Positions 27,348 through 36,168 of a stretch of DNA of 64,000 nt are shown in pieces. The position numbers were made by a program, and so were the translations under genes. The stretch is from NCBI GenBank assembly GCA_023423895.1, contig JAFAER010000249.1, forward strand, positions 62,001 to 126,000, read 5' to 3'. Below the pieces are notes generated by a model. That model searched no databases. It was not told the origin of the DNA and saw only the letters and a program-made list of their open reading frames with translations. Each line of letters begins with the position of its first letter. Position 1 is the first letter of the stretch. This DNA comes from Pseudomonadota bacterium. Lineage in GTDB: Bacteria > Myxococcota_A > Polyangia > Polyangiales > Polyangiaceae.

Positions 27348-28112
27348 GTGAACCCGTCACGCACGCCGCTCATCGCGGGCAACTGGAAGATGTACCACGG
27401 CGGCCAGTCGAGCGTTTCGCTCGCGGCCGGAGTCGTCGCCTTCGCCAAGGACCTGCCGTCCGTCGACGTCGTCGTCGCTCCTCCGTTCACGGCGCTCGCC
27501 GCCGTCGCGGCAGAGATCCACGGCTCGCGCGTGACCCTCGCGGGGCAGAACCTCTACCCGAAGCCAGAGGGCGCGTTCACCGGCGAGATCAGCGGGCCCT
27601 TCCTGAAGGAGTGCGGCTGCGCATGGGTCATCATCGGCCACAGCGAGCGCCGGCAGTACTTCGCGGAGACGGACGCGCTCGTCGCGGACAAGGTCGCAGC
27701 CGCGCTGAAGAGCGGGCTCGTACCCATCGTCTGCGTGGGCGAGACGCTCGAGCAGCGCGAGAAGGGTGAGACCTTGCGCGTGGTGAAGCAGCAGGTCGAG
27801 GCATTCCTCGACGTCATCTCACAGGCTTCGGAGGCAGTCGCCATCGCCTACGAGCCGGTCTGGGCGATCGGCACCGGAAAGACGGCGGGCCCCAAGGAAG
27901 CGGAAGAGGTCCACGCGGCCATCCGGACCTGGCTCGCGAACAAGGCGCAGCCGCTGGCGGATCGGACCCGGATCCTCTACGGCGGGTCCGTCAAGCCCGA
28001 CAACGCGGCCGCGCTCCTCGCTTGCCCGAACGTCGACGGCGCCCTCGTCGGAGGAGCGAGCTTGGACCCTGGCGCGTTCGGTGCTATCGCCAGGGCCGCG
28101 GTGGCAAAGTAG
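27348..28112 (+). CDS. tpiA: Triose-phosphate isomerase
   Basis: 254 aa. It interconverts glyceraldehyde-3-phosphate and dihydroxyacetone phosphate. The motifs are AGNWKMY (Asn12, Lys14), VIIGHSERR with the catalytic His, and AYEPVWAIGTGKTA with the catalytic Glu. The C-terminal phosphate loop is YGGSVKPDN and GALVGGASL. The GTG start is well supported by AGGAGGA at 27334-27340, the best ribosome-binding site in the cluster. secG follows after 37 nt. Confidence 0.97.
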   Translation: MNPSRTPLIAGNWKMYHGGQSSVSLAAGVVAFAKDLPSVDVVVAPPFTALAAVAAEIHGSRVTLAGQNLYPKPEGAFTGEISGPFLKECGCAWVIIGHSERRQYFAETDALVADKVAAALKSGLVPIVCVGETLEQREKGETLRVVKQQVEAFLDVISQASEAVAIAYEPVWAIGTGKTAGPKEAEEVHAAIRTWLANKAQPLADRTRILYGGSVKPDNAAALLACPNVDGALVGGASLDPGAFGAIARAAVAK

Positions 28113-28149
28113 TCGCATCCGGCCACCACTCGCCGAGATCGAAAGCTCC

Positions 28150-28620
28150 ATGCTTCAGACCTTCATCAACATCGTCCACATCTTCGTCTGCATGGTCCTG
28201 GTCGGCGTCGTGCTCCTCCAGCAGGGCAAGGGCGGTGGAATGGGCGCGGCATTCGGCGGCGCGACGACCCAGGTCTTCGGCGGGCGTGGGGCCGGCAACA
28301 TCCTCACGCGCGCGACGGCGATCTGTGCGGCTGTGTTCATGCTCACGAGCGTCTCGCTCGCCTACCTCTCGTCTTCGGGTGACCGCGCTCTCAAGGCGAA
28401 GGTCGCGCAAGAGGCCGGCCGCAAGAAGGACAAGGGCGAGCTGAAGGAGCGCGCCAAGGACTCGGACGAGCCCTCGGGCACGGACGCGACGCCGGTCCCG
28501 GCGCCGACGGAGTCCGGTCCGGCGCCCACGGAGAGCGCGCCTTCCCCCTCGCCTGAGTCGCCTGAGCCCACCCCGGCCCCCGAGGGTACGGGCGCTCCTG
28601 CCCCCGCTCCCAGCCCCTGA
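28150..28620 (+). CDS. secG: Protein translocase subunit SecG
   Basis: 156 aa. SecG is the small accessory subunit of SecYEG in the inner membrane. The N-terminal 75 residues carry the family hallmarks: a first transmembrane helix (MLQTFINIVHIFVCMVLVGVVLLQQ), then GKGGGMGAAFGGATTQVFGGRGAGNILTRAT, then a second helix (ICAAVFMLTSVSLAYL). The C-terminal 75 residues are a charged, then Pro/Glu/Thr-rich extension, longer than in E. coli SecG (110 aa). The start is the ATG following tpiA by 37 nt. Its stop codon overlaps the probable CTG start of the next gene. Confidence 0.93.
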   Translation: MLQTFINIVHIFVCMVLVGVVLLQQGKGGGMGAAFGGATTQVFGGRGAGNILTRATAICAAVFMLTSVSLAYLSSSGDRALKAKVAQEAGRKKDKGELKERAKDSDEPSGTDATPVPAPTESGPAPTESAPSPSPESPEPTPAPEGTGAPAPAPSP

Positions 28621-30044
28621 AACGCGCGAAGCGGCGGTCGAACACGAGCCCGAGCGCAACCCGTTCGTGGCTCGTCGATGCGGCGGCGATCGCCGTTCTG
28701 TATGCGAGTGGCTGCGCTCTCGCGCGCGCGGCTGGCTTCGATCACGTCTCCGACGATGACTTCTCGCGCGTGACCATCGCGCAGGCGTGGGCGCACGCGC
28801 CCCGTCTCGATCCCAGCGGGACGAGCTGGCTCCCCTTCCCGTTCTGGAGTCTCGGAGCCGTGATGGCGGTCTTCGGGCGCTCGCTGGCGGTCGCTCGGGT
28901 CGCGTCCATCGTCCTCGCCGCAGCCGCAGCGACCACGCCGTATCTCGCGCTCCGTGCGGCCGCGATACCGCGCGGGAGAGCGCTGTTGGCGAGCGCCTTC
29001 GCGCTCGGAACACCTTGGAGCTTATGGCTCGGCGCAGCGACCGTTCCCGAGTCGTTCACGGCGACGCTGACGGCCGCGGGCGTCTTCGGGCTCACCGCTG
29101 CGCGGTTCCACGAAGCACCGGCGACCGAGGGCGACGACGACCTCGGCGACGGTGGAGCGTCGTCCGGCAGCCTCGTAGGGGCGCGCACCGCGATCCTGTC
29201 GGCCACCGCGATCGCCGCGGCGTGCCTCTCCCGCTACGAGCCGTGGCCCGTGGCGGCGGTGCTCGCGACCGTGCTTGCCATCCGGGCAGCGCGGGCGTCG
29301 TCGTCCGGGCACTCGAGAAAGCTCCTCGCCGGTCTGACGGCGTTGTGCGTGCTGGGACCGCTGCTCTGGATGGCGTGGAACGCGCACGCGCACGATGGAC
29401 CGCTCCACTTCTTCCGGCGTGTCTCGTCGTTCAAACGCGCGCTCGGCGATGGCGCGACCGACGTCACGAGCGCGCTCTTGCTCTACCCGACGCTGCTCTT
29501 CACGACACGTCCGGAGATCGCGATCCCGACGCTGTTCCTCGTACCCGCGGCGCTTCGCGATCCGGTCCTGCGCCGGCGCTGGGGCATTCCGCTGCTCGCA
29601 GCCGCCGCGCAGGTCGCGTTCTTGTCGTACGGCAACGCTCGCGACGGAGCGCCTGCCCATCATTCGGAGCGAGCGCTCCTCGGCACGATGGTCATCCTCG
29701 CGCTCTTCACGGCGGATGCCGGTATGACGAAGCTGCACCACCTCTCGCTCGAGGGCAGAACGCTTGCGGCGAAGGCGGGCGCGGCCATCTTCGGAATCGC
29801 GTGGCTCATCTCGAGTGTCCGCGGCTCGGACCCGCCTGGTCGCAGCGCGAGCGAGGACCGGAGCGAGCAGATCGCCCGCGGAGAGAAGCTGCGCGCCGAC
29901 GGCGTGAAGGCGATCGCGGTGACGCCGTGCGCCTACGAGCACTTCGCATTGATCGCCGCCTACGGCGCTCCGGAGAACGCCACGATCGATCGCAACGCCG
30001 GCGCCGGGCTTCCGCTCGAATGTCCGCACGTCGAGCCGCGCTGA
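28617..30044 (+). CDS. GT-C-like integral membrane protein, probable CTG start
   Basis: 475 aa if initiation is at CTG 28617. The protein has about ten hydrophobic segments. The first external loop, GFDHVSDDDFSRVTIAQ, resembles the acidic motif of GT-C dolichyl-phosphate-mannose-type glycosyltransferases, followed by PSGTSWLPFPFW. Those residues lie upstream of the first ATG/GTG/TTG (GTG at 28770), and an in-frame stop at 28563 limits the start to 28566-28770. CTG 28617 gives a basic n-region (KRAKRRSNTSPSATRS) and then a membrane helix. It overlaps the secG stop as CTGA. The enzyme's substrate is unknown. Confidence 0.7.
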   Translation: MKRAKRRSNTSPSATRSWLVDAAAIAVLYASGCALARAAGFDHVSDDDFSRVTIAQAWAHAPRLDPSGTSWLPFPFWSLGAVMAVFGRSLAVARVASIVLAAAAATTPYLALRAAAIPRGRALLASAFALGTPWSLWLGAATVPESFTATLTAAGVFGLTAARFHEAPATEGDDDLGDGGASSGSLVGARTAILSATAIAAACLSRYEPWPVAAVLATVLAIRAARASSSGHSRKLLAGLTALCVLGPLLWMAWNAHAHDGPLHFFRRVSSFKRALGDGATDVTSALLLYPTLLFTTRPEIAIPTLFLVPAALRDPVLRRRWGIPLLAAAAQVAFLSYGNARDGAPAHHSERALLGTMVILALFTADAGMTKLHHLSLEGRTLAAKAGAAIFGIAWLISSVRGSDPPGRSASEDRSEQIARGEKLRADGVKAIAVTPCAYEHFALIAAYGAPENATIDRNAGAGLPLECPHVEPR

Positions 30045-30059
30045 TCGGGTCTTCGGTTC

Positions 30060-31697
30060 TCAGGTAGAGCGATCGCGCGGTCCGGGGCGCGCCGCCTCGA
30101 CGGTCAGCGTCTTCGCGTCGAGCATCTCGGCGAGCGGGCCATGCGCACAGACGGCGACCAGGCGCCCGCGAGCGGTGAGCTCCGCGACGATCTTCGTCAG
30201 ACGCTCGACACCCGCGTGATCGAGGTTTGCGTCCGGCTCGTCGAGGAGGACCAGCTCCGCGTCACGACACAACGCTCGCGCGAGGCCGAGACGCTGGCGT
30301 TGCCCGACGGAGAGCTCGCTCACCTTGCGCGAGAGCGGGTCTCCGCCGCTGGCGCCGAGCATCGTGACGAGCCCGACGCTCTCGAGTGCGCCGAGCATCT
30401 GCTCGCGCGTCGCGCTCGGAACGAGGAGGTGAAAGGCATCGGCGACGGTGGCGTAGGGCTCGCCCAGATACGGCCGTTGCGGAAGGTACGCGCTCCGACG
30501 TCGCAGCGAGCGAACGTCGAGCGAAGCGAGATCGAGGTCGCCGAGTCGGATCTTGCCGGCGCTCGGCGCCCGCAACCCGAGGACGAGCCGCAGGAGCGTG
30601 CTCTTCCCCGCGCCGTTCGGGCCGCGGAGGACGACGGCACCCGACGACCAATCGAACGACATGTCCTCGATCACGAGCGGACCTCTCTCGTCGTACGCGA
30701 ATGCGACGCGCTCGAACACGAGAGGAGCCAGCGCGCGCGCGACCTCCGCGTTCGCTCGCGAGACGTCGGGGCGAGCCGGCTTGATGACGAGATTGGCGAA
30801 TGGCGCGAGCCGCTTGTGGAGGCGCGCCATCTCCTGCCAGCCGAAGGTGAGCCCGAGCACCGGCGGCAAGGCAGCGGCCAGCAAGACGCCCGAGGTCACG
30901 GCATGCGCCCAGAGCTCGCCCCTGTCGGCTGCAAGCGCGACGACGACGGCTCCGGCGACGACGGCCACCCCCAACGGCGCGCGACCGAGCACCGCTGCCC
31001 CGAATGCAGCTCGCCTCGCCGCGGTTGCATAAAGCGCTGCCCGCTCGACCACTCGCCCGACCGCCGCGGATTCCTCGCTCGCGGCCACGATCTCGAGCCT
31101 CCCGTGCAGCGTGGCGGCGAGCGCATCGCCGAGCCTCTCCTGAGCGTCGGTCGCCCGCTCGTGCAGCCGTGCGATGCGGGCGCGCAGCGCCATGGTCGAG
31201 ATCACGACGACCGCCGCCGCGACGCCCAACGCGAGAACGACGCGCGCGGGAAGGAGCCACCCGAGCAGCAGCATCGCTGGAACGGTGGCCACGAGGTCGG
31301 CGATCATCGACGGCAACGTGTTCGCCGTTGCGTCGGTCGCGTAGTAGATCCCGCTCGTGAGCGCGAAGTGAGGTTCGCTTTGCGGTTCGTCGAGCACGTC
31401 ACCGGCCAGGAGCGCCCGTGACGCCGACACGTGCAGGTCGCAGTCGGCGTCGACTCGGACCGACGCGGCGGCGATCCGTCGGAGGAGGAAGAGGATCGCC
31501 GCGGCGACGGCGACGATGACCGCCGTCCGGGAGTCGCCCGCAGAATAGAGATAGGCCGCGGCGAGGGCCGCGATCCGGCCGCAGATCGCGAGCGCTGCCG
31601 CCGCTCCGACACCGACCCGCGTACGGAGCGAGAGATGGCGCCACACCCACGCGAACACCTGCGAAGCAGGCGCACTGCTCTTGTCAGCGGCCGTCAC
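30060..31697 (-). CDS. ABC exporter, fused permease and ATPase
   Basis: 545 aa. A transmembrane domain with about five or six helices occupies residues 25-310, followed by a nucleotide-binding domain. That domain has Walker A GPNGAGKST, a Q-loop in AYLPQRPYLGE, the signature LSVGQRQRLGLARAL and Walker B ELVLLDEPDANLD. The half-transporter arrangement fits peptide or lipid exporters. It has no N-terminal C39 peptidase domain. It is divergent from the methyltransferase gene and lies at the edge of the RiPP locus, so export of the mature peptide is the suggested role; that is inference. The start codon could be somewhat later. Confidence 0.85.
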   Translation of the reverse strand: MTAADKSSAPASQVFAWVWRHLSLRTRVGVGAAAALAICGRIAALAAAYLYSAGDSRTAVIVAVAAAILFLLRRIAAASVRVDADCDLHVSASRALLAGDVLDEPQSEPHFALTSGIYYATDATANTLPSMIADLVATVPAMLLLGWLLPARVVLALGVAAAVVVISTMALRARIARLHERATDAQERLGDALAATLHGRLEIVAASEESAAVGRVVERAALYATAARRAAFGAAVLGRAPLGVAVVAGAVVVALAADRGELWAHAVTSGVLLAAALPPVLGLTFGWQEMARLHKRLAPFANLVIKPARPDVSRANAEVARALAPLVFERVAFAYDERGPLVIEDMSFDWSSGAVVLRGPNGAGKSTLLRLVLGLRAPSAGKIRLGDLDLASLDVRSLRRRSAYLPQRPYLGEPYATVADAFHLLVPSATREQMLGALESVGLVTMLGASGGDPLSRKVSELSVGQRQRLGLARALCRDAELVLLDEPDANLDHAGVERLTKIVAELTARGRLVAVCAHGPLAEMLDAKTLTVEAARPGPRDRST

Positions 31698-31767
31698 GCT
31701 TGGTGATTACACCCTTTGCGAAACGACGACTACCACCGCCGTCGGGCCTTCATGCTACTCGTGTGCC

Positions 31768-32904
31768 ATGTACTCCGTGTTCGACTACGGGCGCATGGCC
31801 GCCGACAGCGTTCGCATGGACGCGTACGCGCGCGCCATCCAGGCGAAGCTGAAGCCCGGCGCGGTGGTGCTCGATCTCGGAGCGGGCACGGGGATCGTCT
31901 CCCTCCTCGCGGCGCGCCTCGGAGCGAAGCGGGTCCACGCCGTCGATCCGAACCCCGCCGTTTGGCTGATCCCCGAGCTGGCGGCCGAGAACGGCCTCGC
32001 CGATCGGATCCAGATCCATCAGGCGAGCTCGCTCGAGATGCGCGTCCCCGAGCCCGTCGACCTCGTCGTCTCGGACCTGCGCGGCGCGACCCCGCTTCTC
32101 GGAGACCACATCACCGCGTTGAGCGACGTCCGGCGTCGGTGGCTCGCGCCGGCGGGCGCCATCGTGCCCATGCGCGACCGCCTCCAGGTCGCCGTCGTCG
32201 AGGCCGAGGCCATCGCCGCCAAGCTCGACTCCGCCGGAACGAGCTTCGCGCGTTTCGGGTTCGGCGCGACGGCCGTCCGGCAGAGCATTCACAACCAGGT
32301 CTACAGCGACAGCATCGCGCCGCTCCAGGGCAGCGACCTGATGTCGACCGCATCGACATGGGCGACCCTCGACTATGGCTCGTTCGATGCGTCGAGCGTC
32401 GACGGCACCGTGGAGCTCGAGATCACGAGGGGCGGAACGGCGCGAGGTCTCACGATGTTCTTCGAGACCGAGCTCGCGGAGGGCATCGGCTTCGCGACGA
32501 CGCCGGGCCAAGCGCTCGTCTACGGGCGCATGTACCTCCCGTTCCTGAGCGCGGTCACGGTCGCGGTCGGCGATCGCGTGCACGCGACGCTTCGCGCCGA
32601 CGTCCGCGGCGAGCGTTGGGCCTGGGACACGACGCTCGTCGACTCGAAGGGTACGGAGAAAGCGACGTTTCGCCAGGCCACGTTCCTCGGCGAGCCAGCA
32701 TCGATGCCACTGATGCTGCGTGGCTCGGCCAAGAGCACCCCGAAGCTGAGCGCTCGTGGCGAGCGGATGCGCGATGCGCTGGCTGCCATGGACGGGACGC
32801 GCACGGTGAAAGAAATCGCGGACCTCGTCCAGAGCCGCTACCCCGACTGCCACGCGGACGTCTCGCTGGAGGTCCGCTCGGCAGCGACGCGGTTCAGCGA
32901 GTGA
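31768..32904 (+). CDS. PRMT-like methyltransferase with PqqD-like C-terminal domain
   Basis: 378 aa from ATG (MYSVFDYGRMAADSVRMDAY). The Rossmann core has VVLDLGAGTGIVSLLAARLGAKRVHAVDP (SAM motif I), a post-I acidic residue and SDLRG in place of the PRMT double-E loop. A beta-rich middle domain (about 160-310) resembles protein arginine methyltransferase barrels. The final 50 residues (RMRDALAAMDGTRTVKEIADLVQSRYP) resemble the helical part of PqqD-type peptide-binding domains. It may methylate a residue of the RiPP, with the C-terminal domain docking a leader; that is inference. The gene overlaps the convergent glycosyltransferase stop by 11 nt. Confidence 0.75.
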   Translation: MYSVFDYGRMAADSVRMDAYARAIQAKLKPGAVVLDLGAGTGIVSLLAARLGAKRVHAVDPNPAVWLIPELAAENGLADRIQIHQASSLEMRVPEPVDLVVSDLRGATPLLGDHITALSDVRRRWLAPAGAIVPMRDRLQVAVVEAEAIAAKLDSAGTSFARFGFGATAVRQSIHNQVYSDSIAPLQGSDLMSTASTWATLDYGSFDASSVDGTVELEITRGGTARGLTMFFETELAEGIGFATTPGQALVYGRMYLPFLSAVTVAVGDRVHATLRADVRGERWAWDTTLVDSKGTEKATFRQATFLGEPASMPLMLRGSAKSTPKLSARGERMRDALAAMDGTRTVKEIADLVQSRYPDCHADVSLEVRSAATRFSE

Positions 32905-33781
32905 CGCGGGGGTGAACGCGGCTGCTCGAGAGCGCTTCTTCGACGCGCCGGGCCTCCGCCGCGGTGAGCTGCCGTCCACGCCGGTACACGAGCGTATCCG
33001 CGCGACCGAGTCGGTCGAGCGTGGCCATGGCGGCGCTCTTCAACACGGACGCGCCGAGCAGCCGCGCCGTCACGAGGGGCCCTCCGAGCGCAGGGCCATG
33101 GCGAAGGAGAACGCGCCGAAGATCGGCTTGGCCGCGCAAGTAGTCGCGCAAGAAGCCCTCGCGACGCACCGGCAGGCGAACGACGTAGAGCACGTCCGGG
33201 ATCGCGTCGATTCTCGAGCGGCCGGCCGTTCGACACCAGAGATCCCGGTCTTCGGCTCGCGTCAGCGTCTCGTCGTACGGGAACCTGCGTAGCCACGCGG
33301 CGCGCGCGAGCATCGTCGCATGCGGGATCGGAGGACGAACGAGCACGTCGCTCGCTCGTGGACGTGTCGCGGGCGCCTCGACGACGCCGAACGGGACGTC
33401 GTCGTCCCCGATGAGCGCAGCCCACGTGCCGACGGCGTCACATCCCTGCTCGCGATCGAGGTGCGCGACCTGAACGGCGAGCTTCTCGGGATGCATCACG
33501 TCGTCGCCGTCCATCCGAGCGACCAGCTCGCCGCGCGCCTGACGAACGACCTCGTTGAGACGCGCTGGCAGATGCCGACGTCGACCGTCGACGAGCAGAC
33601 GCACGCGAGGGTCCTGGAGGAAACGACGCGCGATCTCCACCGAACGATCCGTCGAAGCGTCATCGACGAGCAACAGCTCGAAGTCGTCGAACGTCTGCGC
33701 GAGGACCGAACGAATCGCCTGCTCGAGGAAGGGCGCCTCGTCGTGGAACGGAATCGCCACCGTGACGCGAGGCGTGCTCAT
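32894..33781 (-). CDS. Family 2 glycosyltransferase
   Basis: 295 aa from the ATG giving MSTPRVTVAIPFHDE. The GT2 core is complete: VDDASTDRS, ARMDGDDVMHPEKLA with the DxD metal site, and a later ED motif (TRAEDRDLWCR). It transfers a sugar from a nucleotide donor. The start overlaps the stop of the upstream nucleotidyltransferase gene as ATGA, so the two are co-translated. No membrane helix is obvious. In this setting the acceptor could be the RiPP; cell-surface glycan synthesis is the usual alternative. Confidence 0.85.
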   Translation of the reverse strand: MSTPRVTVAIPFHDEAPFLEQAIRSVLAQTFDDFELLLVDDASTDRSVEIARRFLQDPRVRLLVDGRRRHLPARLNEVVRQARGELVARMDGDDVMHPEKLAVQVAHLDREQGCDAVGTWAALIGDDDVPFGVVEAPATRPRASDVLVRPPIPHATMLARAAWLRRFPYDETLTRAEDRDLWCRTAGRSRIDAIPDVLYVVRLPVRREGFLRDYLRGQADLRRVLLRHGPALGGPLVTARLLGASVLKSAAMATLDRLGRADTLVYRRGRQLTAAEARRVEEALSSSRVHPRVTR

Positions 33782-34818
33782 CGTCGTTGCAGATGGCGGC
33801 CAAGCCACCCGGTCATTGCCTCACGGGCGTACTTACGCGCCGATTGCTGGTCGGCGCAGAGTGCCAAGGTGAACACGAAGCGGGTCGCCGACCGCGCGAG
33901 GGAGCTCGTCGGCTCGCGCGCGACGGCCGTCGCGATCGCAAACCGAGCCCTGCCTGCGGACGACAGGAGCGCCGGAGGCGACCACCCGAAGAGCTCTTCG
34001 AGCAGATCGAAGGCGAGGACGAGCGGTCGCATCAGCTTCGTTTCCGCCGCGCGTGTCACGACGGCTCGCATCGCGTCGTCATCGAGCTTCTGGACGAGCA
34101 ACCACACGTCGTAGAGCCATCCGAGGCGCATGAAGCGATGCCCCGCAGCGTGCGCCGCGAGATAGACGACCTCGTCCTCCGGCGCGAGGCATCGCACGAC
34201 CGACAAACCGGGCTCCGCGCGCGGGACCGGCCGGCTCCTCGCGACGAGCGGGTCGGCACGCATGACCGTGCCGAATCCCTTGAACGCGTCGAAGTGGAGC
34301 TCGAGCGTCGGCGCACGAGGATGAACGAGGTGGATGTGGTGGCTCTCGGCGCGAAACCGCGCTTCGGCGGGATCGTCCCAGGGCGCATAACCGACGTCCC
34401 TCAGGGCTTCGGTCGCGCGATCGAGAGCCCCCTCCGGAACGAGGAGATCGATGTCGGTGCAAGGCCTGGCCGACGGTCGTGGGTAGAGGCGTTCGGCGAG
34501 CAGCGCGCCCTTCAACGCTACGGCGACGAGGTTCGCTCGCGCGAGCGCACGGTCGATCACACGGAGCATCGCGAGATGCGCCGCGTGGTCCGCTTCACGC
34601 GCAAGCTCCCGGGCAGCCGCGCGTCGCTGCACGGCCTCGGGAAGGGGAACGCCTGCAGCCACGTAGGCGTCGAGCAACACACCGGCGAGCCCATGACGCT
34701 CGGCTCGCGAGAACAGCTCGGACGTGGCCGCTGCACCCTCGTCGTGGACCCGTGGCAACGCACGAATCGCAGCGACGAGGGCGGCGTCCTCAGGCGCGAG
34801 GAAGGTTCGAACCACCAC
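33778..34818 (-). CDS. Nucleotidyltransferase family protein (NTP_transf_5 type)
   Basis: 346 aa. The diagnostic stretch is VALKGALLAERLYPRPSARPCTDIDLLV (about 98-126), with the GxxL loop and the DxD metal-binding pair, followed by the helical half (AHAAGHRFMRLGWLYDVWLLV). This uncharacterised nucleotidyltransferase family (PF14907 type) recurs in lasso-peptide and polysaccharide clusters. In the pseudomycoidin system, as I recall it, a protein of this kind modifies a phosphorylated lasso peptide. Here it is coupled to the GT2 gene (ATGA overlap). It is 29 nt downstream of the lipoprotein gene. Confidence 0.8.
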   Translation of the reverse strand: MVVRTFLAPEDAALVAAIRALPRVHDEGAAATSELFSRAERHGLAGVLLDAYVAAGVPLPEAVQRRAAARELAREADHAAHLAMLRVIDRALARANLVAVALKGALLAERLYPRPSARPCTDIDLLVPEGALDRATEALRDVGYAPWDDPAEARFRAESHHIHLVHPRAPTLELHFDAFKGFGTVMRADPLVARSRPVPRAEPGLSVVRCLAPEDEVVYLAAHAAGHRFMRLGWLYDVWLLVQKLDDDAMRAVVTRAAETKLMRPLVLAFDLLEELFGWSPPALLSSAGRARFAIATAVAREPTSSLARSATRFVFTLALCADQQSARKYAREAMTGWLGRHLQRR

Positions 34819-34847
34819 GCCGGGGCGTGGTCAACGGCGGCGCCCCG

Positions 34848-35765
34848 TCAGGGGACGACGACGCGACCGCAGTAGTTCGTGAAGATCTCGACCGGCGACT
34901 TGCAGTAGTACCCGTCGAAGGCATCGCAGATCGCGTCCTTGCACCACACGGTGGAGTTGCAGCCCGCATCCGCCTCGACCTGCGGCTGGCATTTCCAGTC
35001 GCCGCGAGCACGATAGACGCCCGTTTCGGCATTGTACGAGTCACACCGGAGCTGCGTGTCGCCGCTCCCTCGCCAGGAGCACGCTTCTTCGGATCGGACC
35101 GAGTCGCGCTCGTCGCTGCCCGTGTCGAAGATCGAGCACGCGCCGCCGGCGCCGCGGAGCGGAGCGCAGGTGCCGCCGTCCGGGTCGCAGAAGTTGCCCT
35201 TCGCGCACTCGATGGAGCCTTCGCAGGGCTGCCCCGTGGTCCTCGCTCCGACGATCGCGTCGAAGCACGTCGCTCGCGCGGCCGTCATCTCCGGCCCGGT
35301 CAGCGCGCACGGAAGGTTCTTGATCCGATCGAGGCACGCGAGCGCCTTCGCGCCGTCGATGGCGGCCTCGCCGCCGTCGACGAGCTCATGGCCCGTGCTG
35401 GAGAACTCGAAGCCGATCCCCTTGTACAGCCGTCCGCACTCGTTCGCGTCGTAGCGACCGCCGTCGACGGCGCCGCCGTCGGCGAGGTTCGCATCACCGA
35501 AGCAGCAGCGCGTGAACGATCCACAGAGCGCGGTCTCGACCTGCGCAGCGAAGTCGGCCACCGACTTCGGCGGCGGGCCTGCATCCAGCCCCGTGTCCGG
35601 GCCGGCCTCCGGTACTTCCGTGTCCGGCTGGGCATCGGGGCTCGTACCGTCGACACCGCCGTCACCCGTCACGACCGTGTCGTCGTCGCCACACGCCACG
35701 AGCAGGCCTGCGAGCGAAAAGAAGGTAGGAATAGAAATCAACGCCAAGGCACGAAGCTTCTTCAT
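34848..35765 (-). CDS. Cys-rich lipoprotein of myxobacterial type
   Basis: 305 aa from the ATG giving MKKLRALALISIPTFFSLAGLLVAC (lipobox LLVAC, Cys about 25). An Asp/Gly/Pro/Thr-rich linker (about 26-65) leads into a Cys-rich body with motifs such as LCGSFTRCCFGDANLADGG, NECGRLYKGIGFEF, GQPCEGSIECAKGNFCDPDGGTCAPLRGAGGAC and GYYCKSPVEIFTNYCG. This layout is widespread in Polyangia and has no known biochemical role. It sits inside the RiPP locus, between the PqqD-like gene and the nucleotidyltransferase. I do not see why it should be functionally part of it. It is not the missing leader peptidase: there is no Cys-His-Asp transglutaminase pattern. Confidence 0.8.
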   Translation of the reverse strand: MKKLRALALISIPTFFSLAGLLVACGDDDTVVTGDGGVDGTSPDAQPDTEVPEAGPDTGLDAGPPPKSVADFAAQVETALCGSFTRCCFGDANLADGGAVDGGRYDANECGRLYKGIGFEFSSTGHELVDGGEAAIDGAKALACLDRIKNLPCALTGPEMTAARATCFDAIVGARTTGQPCEGSIECAKGNFCDPDGGTCAPLRGAGGACSIFDTGSDERDSVRSEEACSWRGSGDTQLRCDSYNAETGVYRARGDWKCQPQVEADAGCNSTVWCKDAICDAFDGYYCKSPVEIFTNYCGRVVVP

Positions 35766-35874
35766 CGCGGATACTCCGTTCGGAAGATGGTAGCACAGGA
35801 GTGTCGGTGCCACGCGCGATGCTGCCCCGCTCGAACGAGCGCGGCCATCCCCCGAGAGAGGCATGACACCACGA

Positions 35875-36168
35875 TCAGGTGGTCGATGCACGTTCCACGA
35901 GTGACTGACTTTCCAGCTCCGAGATCAACGAGATGATGTCTTTCTCGGCCTGCACGTCGGTCACGTCGTAGGCATCGGCGATCGCACGTGCGATCGAACC
36001 GATCGACTCGCCGTTCTCGATCCGGCGCCACACCTCGGCGCCCACCTCGTCGAGTGCGAAGTATTCGCCACGACCGAAATCGAGGAGCACGATCTCGTCA
36101 CCGAACGGCCGCGCATACACGCTGCTCGACACGCGAAGACGCGTCTCTGCATCGAGGTCAGTCCCCAT
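35875..36168 (-). CDS. PqqD-family RiPP recognition element (B1-type)
   Basis: 97 aa. The PqqD winged helix-turn-helix is clear: VYARPFGDEIVLLDFGRGEYFALDEVGAEVWRRIENGESIGSIARAIADAYDVTDVQAEKDIISLISELESQSLVE. In lasso-peptide systems a free protein of this type (B1) binds the YxxPxLxxxG leader motif and presents the precursor to the processing enzymes. The ATG lies 11 nt inside the end of the kinase gene, so the two are tightly coupled. It is the last gene of the precursor-cyclase-kinase-RRE run. Confidence 0.9.
   Translation of the reverse strand: MGTDLDAETRLRVSSSVYARPFGDEIVLLDFGRGEYFALDEVGAEVWRRIENGESIGSIARAIADAYDVTDVQAEKDIISLISELESQSLVERASTT

Noticed and set aside
34848..35765. The Cys-rich lipoprotein as the missing lasso leader peptidase (B2)
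   Set aside because: It has a lipoprotein signal and disulphide-type Cys pairs, and lacks the transglutaminase-like Cys-His-Asp pattern expected of B2.
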